Below, piece after piece: positions 40,099-50,400 of a stretch of 64,000 nt of DNA. Numbering within the stretch: the stretch's first letter is position 1; the number at the start of each line of letters is the position of its first letter. A program made the translations under genes and the position numbers. Source of the stretch: Porphyrobacter sp. AAP82 (GTDB lineage Bacteria; Pseudomonadota; Alphaproteobacteria; Sphingomonadales; Sphingomonadaceae); NCBI RefSeq assembly GCF_000331285.1, contig NZ_ANFX01000008.1, positions 124,001-188,000 of the forward strand, written 5' to 3'. The notes under the pieces are model-generated. The model did not search any database. It worked only from the letters and a program-made list of their open reading frames with translations, and had not been told where the DNA came from.

Positions 40099-40130
40099 GC
40101 GGCCTGCGCGATTTTTTGCGCAAACGAGGC

Positions 40131-40159
40131 TTGACCGCCCCGAAACGCCCCCCTAAAGG
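40131..40159 (+). promoter_or_regulatory. candidate sigma-70 promoter of tRNA-Glu
   Basis: TTGACC (40131-40136), exactly 17 bases, then TAAAGG (40154-40159), placing a start a few bases before the tRNA at 40180. It lies just after the recJ stop. Motif match only. Confidence 0.55.
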
Positions 40160-40179
40160 CGCGCTCTCGCAATCGCGAC

Positions 40180-40254
40180 GGCCCCTTCGTCTAGCGGTTA
40201 GGACGCGGCCCTTTCACGGCTGAAACACGGGTTCGATTCCCGTAGGGGTCACCA
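40180..40254 (+). tRNA. tRNA-Glu (anticodon TTC)
   Basis: Acceptor stem GGCCCCT pairs with AGGGGTC (one G-U). The D-arm TAGCGGTTAGGAC is present. The anticodon stem CGGCC/GGCTG encloses the loop CTTTCAC with anticodon TTC. The T-arm CGGGTTCGATTCCCG is perfect. The 3' CCA is encoded at 40252-40254. It has its own promoter candidate upstream and a strong terminator downstream, so it forms a single-gene unit. Confidence 0.97.
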
Positions 40255-40277
40255 CCTCTTGTCTGAGGATGGAACAG

Positions 40278-40308
40278 GGCGGCAGGCTTCAAGCCTTGCC
40301 GCCTTTTT
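40278..40308 (+). terminator. intrinsic terminator after tRNA-Glu
   Basis: GGCGGCAGGCTT pairs with AAGCCTTGCCGCC (one bulged base), followed by TTTTT at 40304-40308. Confidence 0.88.
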
Positions 40309-40360
40309 CGTCCTTGCGCGCCCTTCCCTCGCCCGCCGCCAGCCTGTAAGGCCCTTGCCC

Positions 40361-41614
40361 ATGGGCAGCGGCCAGAACATCCCCATCGCCGGCATCCTTC
40401 TCGCCGCGGTGACCTTCGTGGCGGTGCTGCTGCTAGGCATCGACATCGTCATTGCGGTGGCGGTGCTGACGGTGTGGGTCGGATCGCTGCTGGTCGCCGC
40501 GGGCCGCCCGCCCGAGCCTGCCAAACCCAAGGCGCGCCCCCGGCTCACGATCGAATCGATCAACGATCTGGTCGAGCACTCCTCGATCCCCCTGCTCATC
40601 ACCGATCGCAACACCATCGCGCTGGCCAACCGGGCGGCCCGCAAGATGCTCGGGCCGCATGTGGTGGGCCAGGACGCGCGCGTCGCCCTGCGCCAGCCCG
40701 AGGCGATCAGCCTGCTCGCAGAGAACCGCCAGGGCGAGGCGATCGTGCGCGGGCTCGTGCGGCGCGGGGACATCTGGCAGATCAGCCGCCGGACCATCGA
40801 TGACCGCCTCGCGATGCTCGAATTCATCAACCAGACCGCCGAGGCCGACATCAGCCGCGCGCATACCGATTTCGTGGCCAATGCCAGCCATGAGCTGCGC
40901 ACGCCGCTCGCCGCGATCCTCGGCTATGTCGAGACCTTGCAGGAAGGTGACGGGTCGATAGAAACGCCGGTCGCCAGGAAGTTCCTCGGCATCATCGAGC
41001 GCGAGGCCAAGCGGATGCAGGCGCTGGTCGGCGATCTGATGAGCCTCAGCCGGGTCGAGGCGGAAAAGCACGAACTGCCGACCGAACGCATCGATCTTGC
41101 CTCGCTGGTCGAACGCGCCGCGCGCGATGCGGCCGGGCCCCACCGCGCCGACCGGCTCGATATCGCGCTTGCCGCCGAACCGGTGGTGCTGGGCGATCTC
41201 CAGCAGCTTGAGCAGGTGGTGCGCAACCTCGTCGACAATGCGCTCAAGTACGGGGCGGCGGACCGGCCGGTGCATGTGGTGCTCGACCTTGCGCAAGGGG
41301 ACCTTGCGCGCATCGCGGTCGCCGACGAGGGCGAGGGCATCGCGCCCGAGCAGATTCCGCACCTCACCCGCCGCTTCTACCGCACCGATCCGGGCCGCAG
41401 CCGCGCCTCGGGCGGCACCGGCCTCGGCCTGGCGATCGTCAAGCACATTGTCGAGCGCCACCGCGGCCGGCTCGACATCACCAGCGAGCTCGGCAAGGGC
41501 ACGCGTGTGGTGGTGCGGCTGCCGCTTGCCGAACCCGATCCGCCCGAAGACATACCTCTGCCCGAGGGTGAAGCCGAGGGCGCGCTCGCCGGGCAAACCC
41601 AACAAGTGTCATAG
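40361..41614 (+). CDS. phoR: phosphate regulon sensor histidine kinase
   Basis: A protein of 417 residues from the ATG at 40361. Two adjacent N-terminal hydrophobic segments (IPIAGILLAAVTFVAVLLLG and IVIAVAVLTVWVGSLLVAAG) are followed by a PAS-like region, then the H-box FVANASHELRTPLAAILGYV. The ATPase has the N-box NLVDNALKY, G1 DEGEGIAPE and G2 GGTGLGLAIVKH. It phosphorylates PhoB when phosphate is low, with PstSCAB-PhoU as sensor. The assignment rests on this architecture and on the following pst-phoU-phoB genes. Confidence 0.92.
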   Translation: MGSGQNIPIAGILLAAVTFVAVLLLGIDIVIAVAVLTVWVGSLLVAAGRPPEPAKPKARPRLTIESINDLVEHSSIPLLITDRNTIALANRAARKMLGPHVVGQDARVALRQPEAISLLAENRQGEAIVRGLVRRGDIWQISRRTIDDRLAMLEFINQTAEADISRAHTDFVANASHELRTPLAAILGYVETLQEGDGSIETPVARKFLGIIEREAKRMQALVGDLMSLSRVEAEKHELPTERIDLASLVERAARDAAGPHRADRLDIALAAEPVVLGDLQQLEQVVRNLVDNALKYGAADRPVHVVLDLAQGDLARIAVADEGEGIAPEQIPHLTRRFYRTDPGRSRASGGTGLGLAIVKHIVERHRGRLDITSELGKGTRVVVRLPLAEPDPPEDIPLPEGEAEGALAGQTQQVS

Positions 41615-41623
41615 ACGTGTCTT
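41606..41623 (+). promoter_or_regulatory. candidate Pho box upstream of pstC
   Basis: Direct repeat GTGTCAT-AGAC-GTGTCTT, 7-4-7 spacing with an 11-base period, matching the PhoB-site format (CTGTCAT, 4 bases, CTGTCAT). It overlaps the phoR stop codon and lies 118 bases before the pstC start, so PhoB could drive the pst genes independently of phoR. Confidence 0.65.
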
Positions 41624-41741
41624 ATTTCTTCAACATGGCGCGGCCATGGCGTAGGGGCCGGATCGCGCGGGGGGACCGGGCACACACTTCCCGGCCGGAT
41701 TGACCAAAGCACGCTCCCAGCAGGAAACACAGGTTTCGTTC

Positions 41742-43127
41742 ATGTCGCCGATCACGCTGATCCTGATTGCCTTGGGCCTCGGCCTGCTCGGCTGGCTGGC
41801 GGGCCGCGCGAAGGCGTGGAGCTTCCAGTCGAGCGATCCTGCGCTGCGCCCTGCCTCGCGCCCGATCTACCACGCCTGGTACGTCGCGCTGTGGGTGGTG
41901 CTGCCGGTGCTCGCCTTTGTCGCCGCCTGGTCGGTGATCGCCCCCAACCTCGTCATGCAAACCGTGCTCGCCACGCCCGAGGCACAGGGCCTCACCGGCC
42001 TCGGCTTCGAGCGCGAGGCCTTCCTCGGCGAAGCGCGGGCGGCCGCCCTCGGTCATGCGCCGGGCGTCTTCAATGACGAGGCCGAGCCGCTGATCGCGCC
42101 CTTCCGCGAGGCGTTTGCCTATTACAACACCATCGGCATCATCGTGACCGTGCTGATCGCGATCGCCGGCGGCGCCCTCGCCTTCCTGCGGCTCGCCCCG
42201 CAATTCGGCGCGCGCACCCGGGTCGAGCGGACGGTGCTGATGATCCTGCTGCTCGCCTCGCTGGTCGCGATTCTCACCACGCTCGGCATCTTTGCCAGCC
42301 TGGTGTTCGAGACCGTGCGCTTCTTCGGCATGGTCTCGCCGATCGATTTCCTGCTAGGCACCAAGTGGGGGCCGGACACGATGGGTTCGCCCGACGCGGT
42401 CGATGCCTCGCGCTATGGCGCGGTGCCGCTGTTCTGGGGGACGATCTTCATCGGCGCGATCATCGCCATGGTGGTCGCGATCCCGCTCGGCCTGATGAGC
42501 GCGATCTATCTCACCCAGTATGCCGACCCGCGGGTGCGCACCTGGATCAAGCCGCTGCTCGAACTGCTCGCCGGGGTGCCCACGGTGGTCTATGGCTATT
42601 TCGCCGCGCTGACCCTCGCGCCGATGATCCGCGATGCTGCCGTGGCGCTCGGCGCGGCCAATGCCTCGACCGAGAGCGCGCTCGCCGCGGGGATCGTGAT
42701 GGGGGTGATGATCATCCCCTTCGTGTCCTCGATGGCCGACGATTCAATGGCCGCCGTCCCCGGTGCGATGCGTGACGGGAGCCTGGCGATGGGTGCGACC
42801 AAGTCCGAAACCATCCAGCGCGTGCTGTTCCCCGCCGCCCTGCCCGGCATCGTGGCCGGCGGGATGCTCGCCGTCAGCCGCGCGATCGGCGAGACGATGA
42901 TTGTGGTGATGGCCGCCTCGCAGGCCGCCAATCTCACCGCCAACCCGCTGGAGCCGATCTCGACCGTCACCGTCCAGATCGTCAACCTCCTGACCGGCGA
43001 ACAGAGCACCGACCACCCAGCCACGCTCAGCGCCTATGCGCTGGGCTTCGTGCTGTTCATGGTGACGCTCGCGTTGAATTTCATCGCCCTGCGCGTCGTC
43101 AAGCGTTTCCGGGAGGCCTACGAATGA
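41742..43127 (+). CDS. pstC: phosphate ABC transporter permease PstC
   Basis: A protein of 461 residues from the ATG at 41742. It is longer than enterobacterial PstC because of a roughly 150-residue N-terminal part with extra hydrophobic segments and a periplasmic stretch ([20 protein letters not shown]). The permease domain has [11 protein letters not shown], the EAA-like motif [20 protein letters not shown], and [15 protein letters not shown]. It is the inner-membrane permease of high-affinity phosphate uptake. It overlaps pstA by 4 bases (ATGA). No pstS is in the window. Confidence 0.92.
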   Translation: MSPITLILIALGLGLLGWLAGRAKAWSFQSSDPALRPASRPIYHAWYVALWVVLPVLAFVAAWSVIAPNLVMQTVLATPEAQGLTGLGFEREAFLGEARAAALGHAPGVFNDEAEPLIAPFREAFAYYNTIGIIVTVLIAIAGGALAFLRLAPQFGARTRVERTVLMILLLASLVAILTTLGIFASLVFETVRFFGMVSPIDFLLGTKWGPDTMGSPDAVDASRYGAVPLFWGTIFIGAIIAMVVAIPLGLMSAIYLTQYADPRVRTWIKPLLELLAGVPTVVYGYFAALTLAPMIRDAAVALGAANASTESALAAGIVMGVMIIPFVSSMADDSMAAVPGAMRDGSLAMGATKSETIQRVLFPAALPGIVAGGMLAVSRAIGETMIVVMAASQAANLTANPLEPISTVTVQIVNLLTGEQSTDHPATLSAYALGFVLFMVTLALNFIALRVVKRFREAYE

Positions 43128-44416
43128 GCAGCATCCCTGTGGGCAGCGCCGCAGCCCCGGCCCCCACGGCCCAGCCCGTCGGTCCGACCCGCACCGCCGC
43201 CTTCGAGGCACGCCTCGCCAAGCGCTACCGCGCCGAGCGCAATTTCCGCCTGCTCGGCCTTGGCGCTGTCGCCTTCTCGGTTGCGGTGCTGGTGTTCCTG
43301 CTCGGCAACATGCTGGTGAACGGCATCGCCGGCTTCCAGCGCCCCGAACTGGCGGTGACGATCAATTTCCCCGAAAGCGGTATCTCCGGCGATGCCACCT
43401 CGCTGACCGCGCCAACCGCCGCCCAGACGCTCGAGATGCAGGGCCTGCCGCGGATCGTGACGAGCTATGCCGAACAGCAGCTGGGGACCGAAGCCGCCAA
43501 GCAAATCGCTCCCGACGCCTGGCGCGATGTGGTCGCCGCGCTGGCCGAGGATCCCGCGCTGATCGGGCACAGCGAGGTCTTCCACCTGCCCACCACCTCT
43601 GCGCTCGGCTCGGCGCTCCGGGGCGAAGGCACGCCCGCGATGCAGGCGTTGGCGAACAGGCTCGCCGCCGACGGCAAGCTCGCGCGCAACTGGGACTGGG
43701 GCTTTCTCTCCCGCTCGGACGCGACCACGCCGCAATCGGTCGGCATCTGGGGCGCGCTCAAGGGTTCGATGCTGACCATGCTGGTGACGCTGGTGCTGGC
43801 CTTCCCGATCGGGGTGCTCTCGGCACTCTATCTCGAGGAATATGCACCGCGCGGCCGCTGGACCGACATCATCGAGGTCTCGATCAGCAACCTTGCCGCG
43901 GTGCCTTCGATCATCTTCGGCCTGCTCGGCCTTTCGCTGTTCCTCGCCGCCTTCCCGGGCCTGCGTTCGGCGCCGCTGATCGGCGGCATGACGCTGGCCC
44001 TGATGACCATGCCGGTGATCGTCATCTCCGGGCGCAACGCGATCAAGGCGGTGCCCCCTTCGATCCGCGACGGCGCACTCGCGATCGGCGCATCGCCCGT
44101 GCAGGTGGTGTTCCACCACGTCCTGCCGCTCGCGCTCCCCGGCATGCTGACCGGCACGATCATCGGCATGGCCCGCGCGCTGGGCGAGACCGCGCCGCTG
44201 CTGCTGATCGGCATGCGCATCTTCGTTGCCACCCCGCCCGAAGGCTTCACCTCGCCCGCCACGGTGCTGCCGATGCAGATCTTCCTGTGGTCCGACGAGA
44301 TCGACCGCGGCTTTGTCGAGCGCACCAGCGCGGCCATCATCGTGCTGTTGGTGTTCCTGCTCGCCATGAACGGCCTTGCCATCTACCTCCGCAACAAGTT
44401 CGAGAAACGCTGGTGA
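43124..44416 (+). CDS. pstA: phosphate ABC transporter permease PstA
   Basis: A protein of 430 residues, again longer than the classic PstA. About 200 extra residues lie between the first TM segment ([21 protein letters not shown]) and the permease core. The core starts [19 protein letters not shown] and continues with [41 protein letters not shown] (EAA loop) and [13 protein letters not shown]. It forms the heterodimeric channel with PstC. Start overlaps pstC (ATGA); stop overlaps the pstB start (GTGA). Confidence 0.92.
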   Translation: MSSIPVGSAAAPAPTAQPVGPTRTAAFEARLAKRYRAERNFRLLGLGAVAFSVAVLVFLLGNMLVNGIAGFQRPELAVTINFPESGISGDATSLTAPTAAQTLEMQGLPRIVTSYAEQQLGTEAAKQIAPDAWRDVVAALAEDPALIGHSEVFHLPTTSALGSALRGEGTPAMQALANRLAADGKLARNWDWGFLSRSDATTPQSVGIWGALKGSMLTMLVTLVLAFPIGVLSALYLEEYAPRGRWTDIIEVSISNLAAVPSIIFGLLGLSLFLAAFPGLRSAPLIGGMTLALMTMPVIVISGRNAIKAVPPSIRDGALAIGASPVQVVFHHVLPLALPGMLTGTIIGMARALGETAPLLLIGMRIFVATPPEGFTSPATVLPMQIFLWSDEIDRGFVERTSAAIIVLLVFLLAMNGLAIYLRNKFEKRW

Positions 44417-45201
44417 CTGTGATCCATCCCAACATGGCTGACGAAGGCGCCAAGATCCGCGCGCGCGACGTCTGTGTCTTCTACGGCGAAAAGCGCGCGA
44501 TCGATAATGTGTCGCTCGACATCTCGCCCGATTACGTGACCGCCTTCATCGGCCCCTCGGGCTGCGGCAAGTCGACCTTCCTGCGGTGTTTCAACCGCAT
44601 GAACGACACCATCGGCGCCGCCAAGGTGACCGGCCTCATCGAGCTCGATGGCGAGGACATCCACGGATCGGGCATGGATGTCGTGCAGCTGCGCGCGCGG
44701 GTGGGCATGGTGTTCCAGAAGCCCAACCCCTTCCCCAAGTCGATCTACGAGAACATCGCCTACGGCCCCAAGATCCACGGGCTCGCCGAAAAGAAGGCCG
44801 ATCTCGACGTGATCGTCGAACGCTCGCTGACCCGCGCGGGTCTGTGGGACGAGGTCAAGGACCGGCTCGATGATTCGGGCACGGCACTTTCGGGCGGGCA
44901 GCAGCAGCGCCTGTGCATCGCGCGCGCGATCGCGGTGGACCCCGAGGTGATCCTGATGGACGAGCCGGCCTCCGCATTGGACCCCATCGCCACCGCCAAG
45001 ATCGAGGAACTGATCGACGAGCTCTCGGGCCGTTACGCGATCGTCATCGTCACCCATTCGATGCAGCAGGCCGCACGTGTCAGCCAACGCACCGCATTCT
45101 TCCACCTCGGCAAAATGGTCGAGTATGGTCCCACCTCCGAGATCTTCACCAATCCCATCGAGGAGCGGACGAAGGACTATATCACAGGGCGTTACGGCTG
45201 A
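44413..45201 (+). CDS. pstB: phosphate ABC transporter ATP-binding protein PstB
   Basis: A protein of 262 residues from GTG at 44413, which overlaps the pstA stop; a GTG at 44419 or the ATG at 44434 are alternatives. Walker A is [19 protein letters not shown] and the Q-loop reads [19 protein letters not shown]. The signature is [14 protein letters not shown], Walker B is [16 protein letters not shown], and the switch His is in [14 protein letters not shown]. It energises phosphate import and conveys transport state to PhoR through PhoU. Confidence 0.96.
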   Translation: MTVIHPNMADEGAKIRARDVCVFYGEKRAIDNVSLDISPDYVTAFIGPSGCGKSTFLRCFNRMNDTIGAAKVTGLIELDGEDIHGSGMDVVQLRARVGMVFQKPNPFPKSIYENIAYGPKIHGLAEKKADLDVIVERSLTRAGLWDEVKDRLDDSGTALSGGQQQRLCIARAIAVDPEVILMDEPASALDPIATAKIEELIDELSGRYAIVIVTHSMQQAARVSQRTAFFHLGKMVEYGPTSEIFTNPIEERTKDYITGRYG

Positions 45202-45869
45202 TGGCTGAACACACCGTCAAGGCATTCGACGAAGACATCACTCGCCTGCGCGGGCTGATTGCCGAGATGGGCGGCCTCGCCGAGGTCGCCATCGCGGAGA
45301 GCCTTGACGCGCTGGTGCGCGGGGACGAGGTGCTGGCCGATCAGGTGGTGGCCCGCGACAAGCGGATCGACGCGCTGGAAACCGAGGTCGACAAGCTCGC
45401 CGTCCGCATCATCGCCCTGCGTGCGCCGATGGCCGATGATCTGCGCGAAGTGATCGCCGCGCTCAAGATCGGCGGCGTGCTCGAACGCATCGGCGACTAC
45501 TCCAAGAACATCGCCAAGCGCACCGGCATGATCGAGGGCCGCGCCCGGTTCGAACCGCTCACCCTGCTGCCCACGATGGGCGAACTCGCCGGCGAGATGG
45601 TCCACGACGTGCTCACCGCCTATGCCGCGCGCGACCCGGACCTCGCGCGCGAGGTGATCGCCACCGATGCCAAGGTCGATGGCTTCTACAATTCAATCTT
45701 CCGCAACCTGGTCAGTTACATGGTCGAGAACCCTTCGACCATTTCGAGCGCTGCGCAGCTGCTGTTCGTCGCCCGCAACATCGAACGGATCGGCGACCAT
45801 GCGACCAACGTCGCCGAAATGGTCCACTTTGCCGCGACCGGCGTCTATCCCCCCGAGGGTGACCGCTGA
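45201..45869 (+). CDS. phoU: phosphate-signalling regulator PhoU
   Basis: A protein of 222 residues of two three-helix bundles. Metal-binding E/DxxxD pairs are visible in GGVLERIGDYSKNIAKR and in ARNIERIGDHATNVAEMV, the paired PhoU signature. It restrains PhoR kinase activity when phosphate is plentiful by contacting PstB and PhoR. Its ATG overlaps the pstB stop (TGATG). Confidence 0.96.
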   Translation: MAEHTVKAFDEDITRLRGLIAEMGGLAEVAIAESLDALVRGDEVLADQVVARDKRIDALETEVDKLAVRIIALRAPMADDLREVIAALKIGGVLERIGDYSKNIAKRTGMIEGRARFEPLTLLPTMGELAGEMVHDVLTAYAARDPDLAREVIATDAKVDGFYNSIFRNLVSYMVENPSTISSAAQLLFVARNIERIGDHATNVAEMVHFAATGVYPPEGDR

Positions 45870-45882
45870 GGCGCTATCGGCG

Positions 45883-45900
45883 CTGTAACGCTCCTGTTGA
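45883..45900 (+). promoter_or_regulatory. candidate Pho box upstream of phoB
   Basis: CTGTAAC-GCTC-CTGTTGA, the same 7-4-7 layout as the site before pstC, 14 bases after the phoU stop and 98 bases before phoB. An AT-rich stretch follows (about 45899-45950) that could hold the promoter. It suggests phoB autoregulation. Confidence 0.5.
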
Positions 45901-45997
45901 AAACTTGCCATGTGCGTTTTCATCAAAATGTAGCGGAAGTGAAACATAGGGGCGGCGAAGCGACCTCGTGGGGGAGGCGCAAGGAGGCAAGAGCCGC

Positions 45998-46687
45998 ATG
46001 TCCGGTGCCAAACTTCTGCTGGTCGAAGACGATCCGGCGCTGTCCGAACTGCTCGAATACCGCTTCCAGAACGAAGGCTATGCCGTGCGCTGCACCGGCG
46101 ATGGTGACGAGGCGCTGGTGCTCGCTTCCGAGGAAGTGCCCGATCTCATCATCCTCGACTGGATGATCGAGGGCACCAGCGGCATCGAGGTCTGCCGCCG
46201 GCTGCGCCGCGACAAGGACACCGCCCACGTCCCCATCATCATGCTCACCGCGCGCGAAGCCGAGGATGACCGCGTGCGCGGGCTCGAGACCGGGGCGGAT
46301 GACTACCTTACCAAGCCCTTTTCCCCGCGCGAGCTGCTCGCCCGCGTTGCCGCGGTGATGCGCCGCATCCGCCCGGCGCTGGCCGGCGAGACGATCGAGG
46401 TCGGCGACCTCAGGCTCGATCCGGTTGCTCACAAGGTCCAGCGCCGCGGCCGCGCGCTGCAATTGGGGCCGACGGAATACCGCCTGCTCAAGTTCTTCAT
46501 GGAGAGCCCGGGCCGCGTGTTCAGCCGCGGCCAGCTTTTGGACGGCGTGTGGGGCACGGGCTCGGATATCGAGCTGCGCACGGTCGACGTCCATATCCGG
46601 CGGCTGCGCAAAGCGATCACCGTCGATGCCGCCAAGGACCCGATTCGCACCGTGCGTTCAGCCGGTTACGCGCTCGAGGCGGTCTGA
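45998..46687 (+). CDS. phoB: phosphate regulon response regulator
   Basis: A protein of 229 residues from the ATG at 45998, which has AAGGAGG about 10 bases upstream. The receiver domain has acidic pocket VEDDPALSELLEYRF, phospho-acceptor Asp in LIILDWMIEGTSG, and Lys in DYLTKPFSPRELLARV. The winged-helix OmpR/PhoB domain contains LGPTEYRLLKFFMESPGRVFSR in two pieces and TVDVHIRRLRKAI. It activates phosphate-starvation genes by binding Pho boxes such as the two listed here. Confidence 0.95.
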   Translation: MSGAKLLLVEDDPALSELLEYRFQNEGYAVRCTGDGDEALVLASEEVPDLIILDWMIEGTSGIEVCRRLRRDKDTAHVPIIMLTAREAEDDRVRGLETGADDYLTKPFSPRELLARVAAVMRRIRPALAGETIEVGDLRLDPVAHKVQRRGRALQLGPTEYRLLKFFMESPGRVFSRGQLLDGVWGTGSDIELRTVDVHIRRLRKAITVDAAKDPIRTVRSAGYALEAV

Positions 46688-46691
46688 GGCC

Positions 46692-47411
46692 TTACCGGCA
46701 CACGCCCGCCCAGCGATCGTCCTGATCGAGGTGGAAGTGGTCCGCGTGGGCCGCGTTGTAATCGGGCGAGAGCACGGTAGCAAAGCTCGTGCAGGCCCCT
46801 TTGCGCACGCTGCGCAGGAAGCGGGCCCTGGGGCCATCGCCGTTCCAGTCCTCGAGCACGCTGATCCGCCGGCCGTCTTCGAGCACGAAAGCGGCGATGT
46901 CGATCGCGTTGGCGGTGGCGTGCTCGCTCCACGGGCCGCGGCGGCCGCCATACATCCGGCGGCAGGAATAGGCGCCAAGGTGCTCGATTCGCGCGATTTC
47001 GCTGCCCATGATCCGGCGCGCTGCCGGGGCGACACTGTCGCGCCTCCAGATCTCCAGCGCGGCGGCGACGGGGCAGGTCACCGGCGGCGTGTCGGGCGCG
47101 AGCGGATAGTTGCCGAGCCTTGTGCGGTCGTGCCGCGCGCAGGGTCCCTCGCCGATCGGGGCGAGCGCGGTGAAGGCGATCTTGCTGCGTTCGAGCACCG
47201 CGCGGCATTCGGCAGCGTCACCTTTCAGCCGGGCGAGCTTGGCGCGAGTCGCCCAACCCGGCGGATCGTTGAGGTTCAGCGGCGCCCAGGGGTTGTGCTC
47301 GGGATGGCGAAGGAGCCACTGCCACCCGGCAAGGGCCAGCGCAAAGGGCACCAGTGCGGCAATCGCCAGACGGGCGGCGCGGTGGTGGCGATTGGCTGTC
47401 GTGCGGGGCAT
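46692..47411 (-). CDS. extensin-like family protein
   Basis: A protein of 239 residues. One N-terminal TM segment (LAIAALVPFALALAGWQWLL) anchors it. The conserved C-terminal domain has CPVAAALEIWRRD, YSCRRMYGG, WSEHATANAIDIAAFVLEDG and DYNAAHADHFHLD. This matches the extensin-like C-terminal family common in alphaproteobacteria. Its H/D pattern (SEHATANAIDI, HADHFHLD) resembles LAS/M15-type metallopeptidases, so a cell-wall peptidase role is likely but unproven. Convergent with phoB; stops are 4 bases apart. Confidence 0.85.
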   Translation of the reverse strand: MPRTTANRHHRAARLAIAALVPFALALAGWQWLLRHPEHNPWAPLNLNDPPGWATRAKLARLKGDAAECRAVLERSKIAFTALAPIGEGPCARHDRTRLGNYPLAPDTPPVTCPVAAALEIWRRDSVAPAARRIMGSEIARIEHLGAYSCRRMYGGRRGPWSEHATANAIDIAAFVLEDGRRISVLEDWNGDGPRARFLRSVRKGACTSFATVLSPDYNAAHADHFHLDQDDRWAGVCR

Positions 47412-47422
47412 TGGCGGCGATC

Positions 47423-50400
47423 CTAGTGGAAATCCCGCGACTTGGGCAGAATTCTGTGATCGCGCGGGTGCCCGGTCACGTTGGGCTGGGGGGCGAGTTC
47501 ATCGATCATGTCGCGCGGGCGGGGCCCGCGTTCGGGCATCGGCCTGTTGACCTCGTCCGCGCGGGCGAGCGGTGCATCGAGCAGATCGTCGGACAGCGCG
47601 TGGAGCCGCATCGTCGCATCGCTCATGTGGGCGGCGATCACATGGATCACCTCGTCGTCATACTCGACGCGGCCCCGCACCTCCATCAGCCGCGCGCCCA
47701 TCACCACCTTGCGCTGCTTCTCCTTCAAGTCGGGCCAGACGACGAGATTGATCACCCCGGTCTCGTCCTCGAGGGTGATGAAGGTCACACCCTTGGCGCT
47801 GCCCGGGCGCTGGCGGATCAGCACGACGCCCGCAACCTGGACCATGCTGCGGAACTTGCGGGCCCGCAGATCGGCCGCGCGCACAAAGCCGCGCGCGGCA
47901 AGATCGGCGCGCAGGAAGGCCATGGGATGCGCCTTCAGGCTGAGGCGGGTGGTCTGGTAATCGGCCACCACTTCCTCGGACAGCGGCATGGCGGGCAGGC
48001 GGATCGCGGCGCGCTCGGCCCCCTCCTCGCGCGCACCCATGGCGCGGAACAGCGGCAGATCGGGCGCGGCGACGAGGCTCCTTGCATCCCACAGCGCCTG
48101 CCTGCGGGTGAGGCCCAATGACGTGAAGGCATCGGCGCTGGCGAGCCGCTCGATATGCGCCGGCGACAGCCCGCCCCGCGCGCGCAGATCGGCGATGTCG
48201 CGGAAAGCCCCCCCGCTCTCGCGCGCCGAGACCAGCGCGGCGGCGACGTGTTCGGGAAGGCCGTCGATCTGCCTGAGGCCAAGACGCAGCGCGAAGGGCT
48301 CGCCCTCGCCTTCCAAAGTGCAGTCCCATGCGGAGTGGTTCACATCGACCGGCAGCACCGCCACCCCGTGCCCCTGCGCATCGCGCACGATCTGCGCAGG
48401 CGCATAGAAGCCCATCGGCTGCGAATTGAGCAGCGCGGCTGCAAAGGCCGCCGGGTAGTGGCACTTGAGCCAGCTCGAGACATAGACCAGCTGCGCGAAG
48501 CTCGCCGCGTGGCTCTCGGGAAAGCCGTATTCGCCGAAGCCCCTGATCTGGTTGAAGCATCTCTGCGCGAAGTCGCGATCATAGCCGCGCGCGACCATGC
48601 GCTCGACCATCATGTCCTGGAGCTCGTCGACCATGCCCCGGCTGCGGAAAGTCGCCATCGCCTTCCTCAGCCGGTTGGCCTCGAGGCTGGAGAATTTCGC
48701 CGCGTCCAATGCGATCTTCATCGCCTGTTCCTGGAAGATCGGCACGCCCAAGGTGCGCCCGAGGATGCTGGTGAGCTCGTCCGGGGGGCCGTGCTCGGGC
48801 GCGGGCGCGGGGATGCGGACGGGCTCGGCACCCCGGCGGCGCTTGAGGTAGGGGTGCACCATGTCGCCCTGAATCGGCCCGGGGCGCACAATCGCGACCT
48901 GGATGACGAGATCGTAGAACTCGCGCGGGCGCAGGCGCGGCAGCATGTTCATCTGCGCGCGGCTCTCGACCTGGAACACGCCCAGCGAATCGCCCTTCCT
49001 CAGCATCGCGTAGGTCTCGTGGTCCTCGCGCGGGACGGTGGCCAGCGTCAGTGCGCGGTCGTGGTGCGCGCCCAGCAGATCGAGGCATTTGCGGATGCAG
49101 GTCAGCATCCCCAGTGCCAGCACATCGACCTTGAGGATGCCCAAGGCATCGATATCGTCCTTGTCCCACTCGATGAAGGAGCGTTCGGGCATCGCGCCGT
49201 TGCCGATCGGCACGGTCTCGCTGAGCGCGCCTTCGGTGAGGATGAAGCCGCCGACATGCTGACCCAGATGGCGGGGCATGCCGATCATCTGTTCGGTGAG
49301 CTTGAGCACGCGCCGCAGGTGCGGATCGGTGATGTCGAGGCCGGTTTCCGCCGCGTGCTTCTCGCTGATCTCGCGCCCCCACCCGCCCCACACGGTGCGC
49401 GCGAGCGCGCTGGTGACGTCCTCGGACAGGCCCATGGCCTTGCCCACCTCGCGGATCGCCATGCGCGGGCGGTAGTGGATCACGGTGGCGCACAGGCCGG
49501 CACGGTGGCGGCCATATTTGCGGTAGATGTACTGGATCACCTCCTCGCGCCGCTCGTGCTCGAAATCGACGTCGATATCGGGCGGTTCCTTGCGCTCCTC
49601 GGAGATGAAGCGGTCGAACAGGAGCTGGTGCTTGGCGGGGTCCACCGAGGTGATGCCGAGGACGTAGCAGACCGCCGAGTTCGCCGCCGAGCCGCGCCCC
49701 TGGCACAGGATCGGCGGCTCCTGGCTGCGCGCGAAATCGACGATGTCCTTGATGGTGAGGAAGTAGCGGGCAAGATCGAGCTTGGCGATCAGCGCGAGTT
49801 CGCGTCCGAGCGTCCGGCGCACATGGTCGGGCAGGCCGGAAGGATAGCGCCGCCCTGCCCCGGCCCACACCTCGCTTTCCAGAAAGGCCTGCGGGGTCTG
49901 GCCGTCGGGATGAATCTCCTCGGGGTATTCATAGCGCAATTCATCGAGGCTGAAATTGCACCGGTCCGCCACCTCGCGCGTGGCCGCGATCGCATGGGGC
50001 CAGCGGGCGAAGAGGCGCTGCATCTGTTCGGGCGATTTCAGATGCCGCTCGGCATTGGGATGGAGCAGGTGCCCGGCCGCCGCCACGGTGGTCTTGTGCC
50101 GGATCGCGGTCATCACGTCCTGCAGCGCGCGGCGTTCGGGGGCGTGGTAGTGGACATCGTTGGTGGCGAGCAGGCCGAGGCCGTTCGCGCGGGCAAGGGC
50201 GTCCAATCGCTCGATCCGGGCGATATCGTCGCCGCGGTAGAGGTGGCTTGCGGCGAGGTGCCTGAGCGCGGGGAGTTGGCGGACGAGATGGGGGAGGAGG
50301 TCGGTAAAGGGGGCGGTGAAGGGAGTGGGGCCGAAGGGGCTGGCGCTGATACTCCCCTCCCGCTTGCGGGAGGGGGTGATCGGAGGCGCGTGACTCCGAT

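Noticed and set aside
40100-40125. T-rich GCGC-loop hairpin after recJ as its terminator
   Set aside because: Only a 5-bp stem with the T-run inside the loop rather than behind it.
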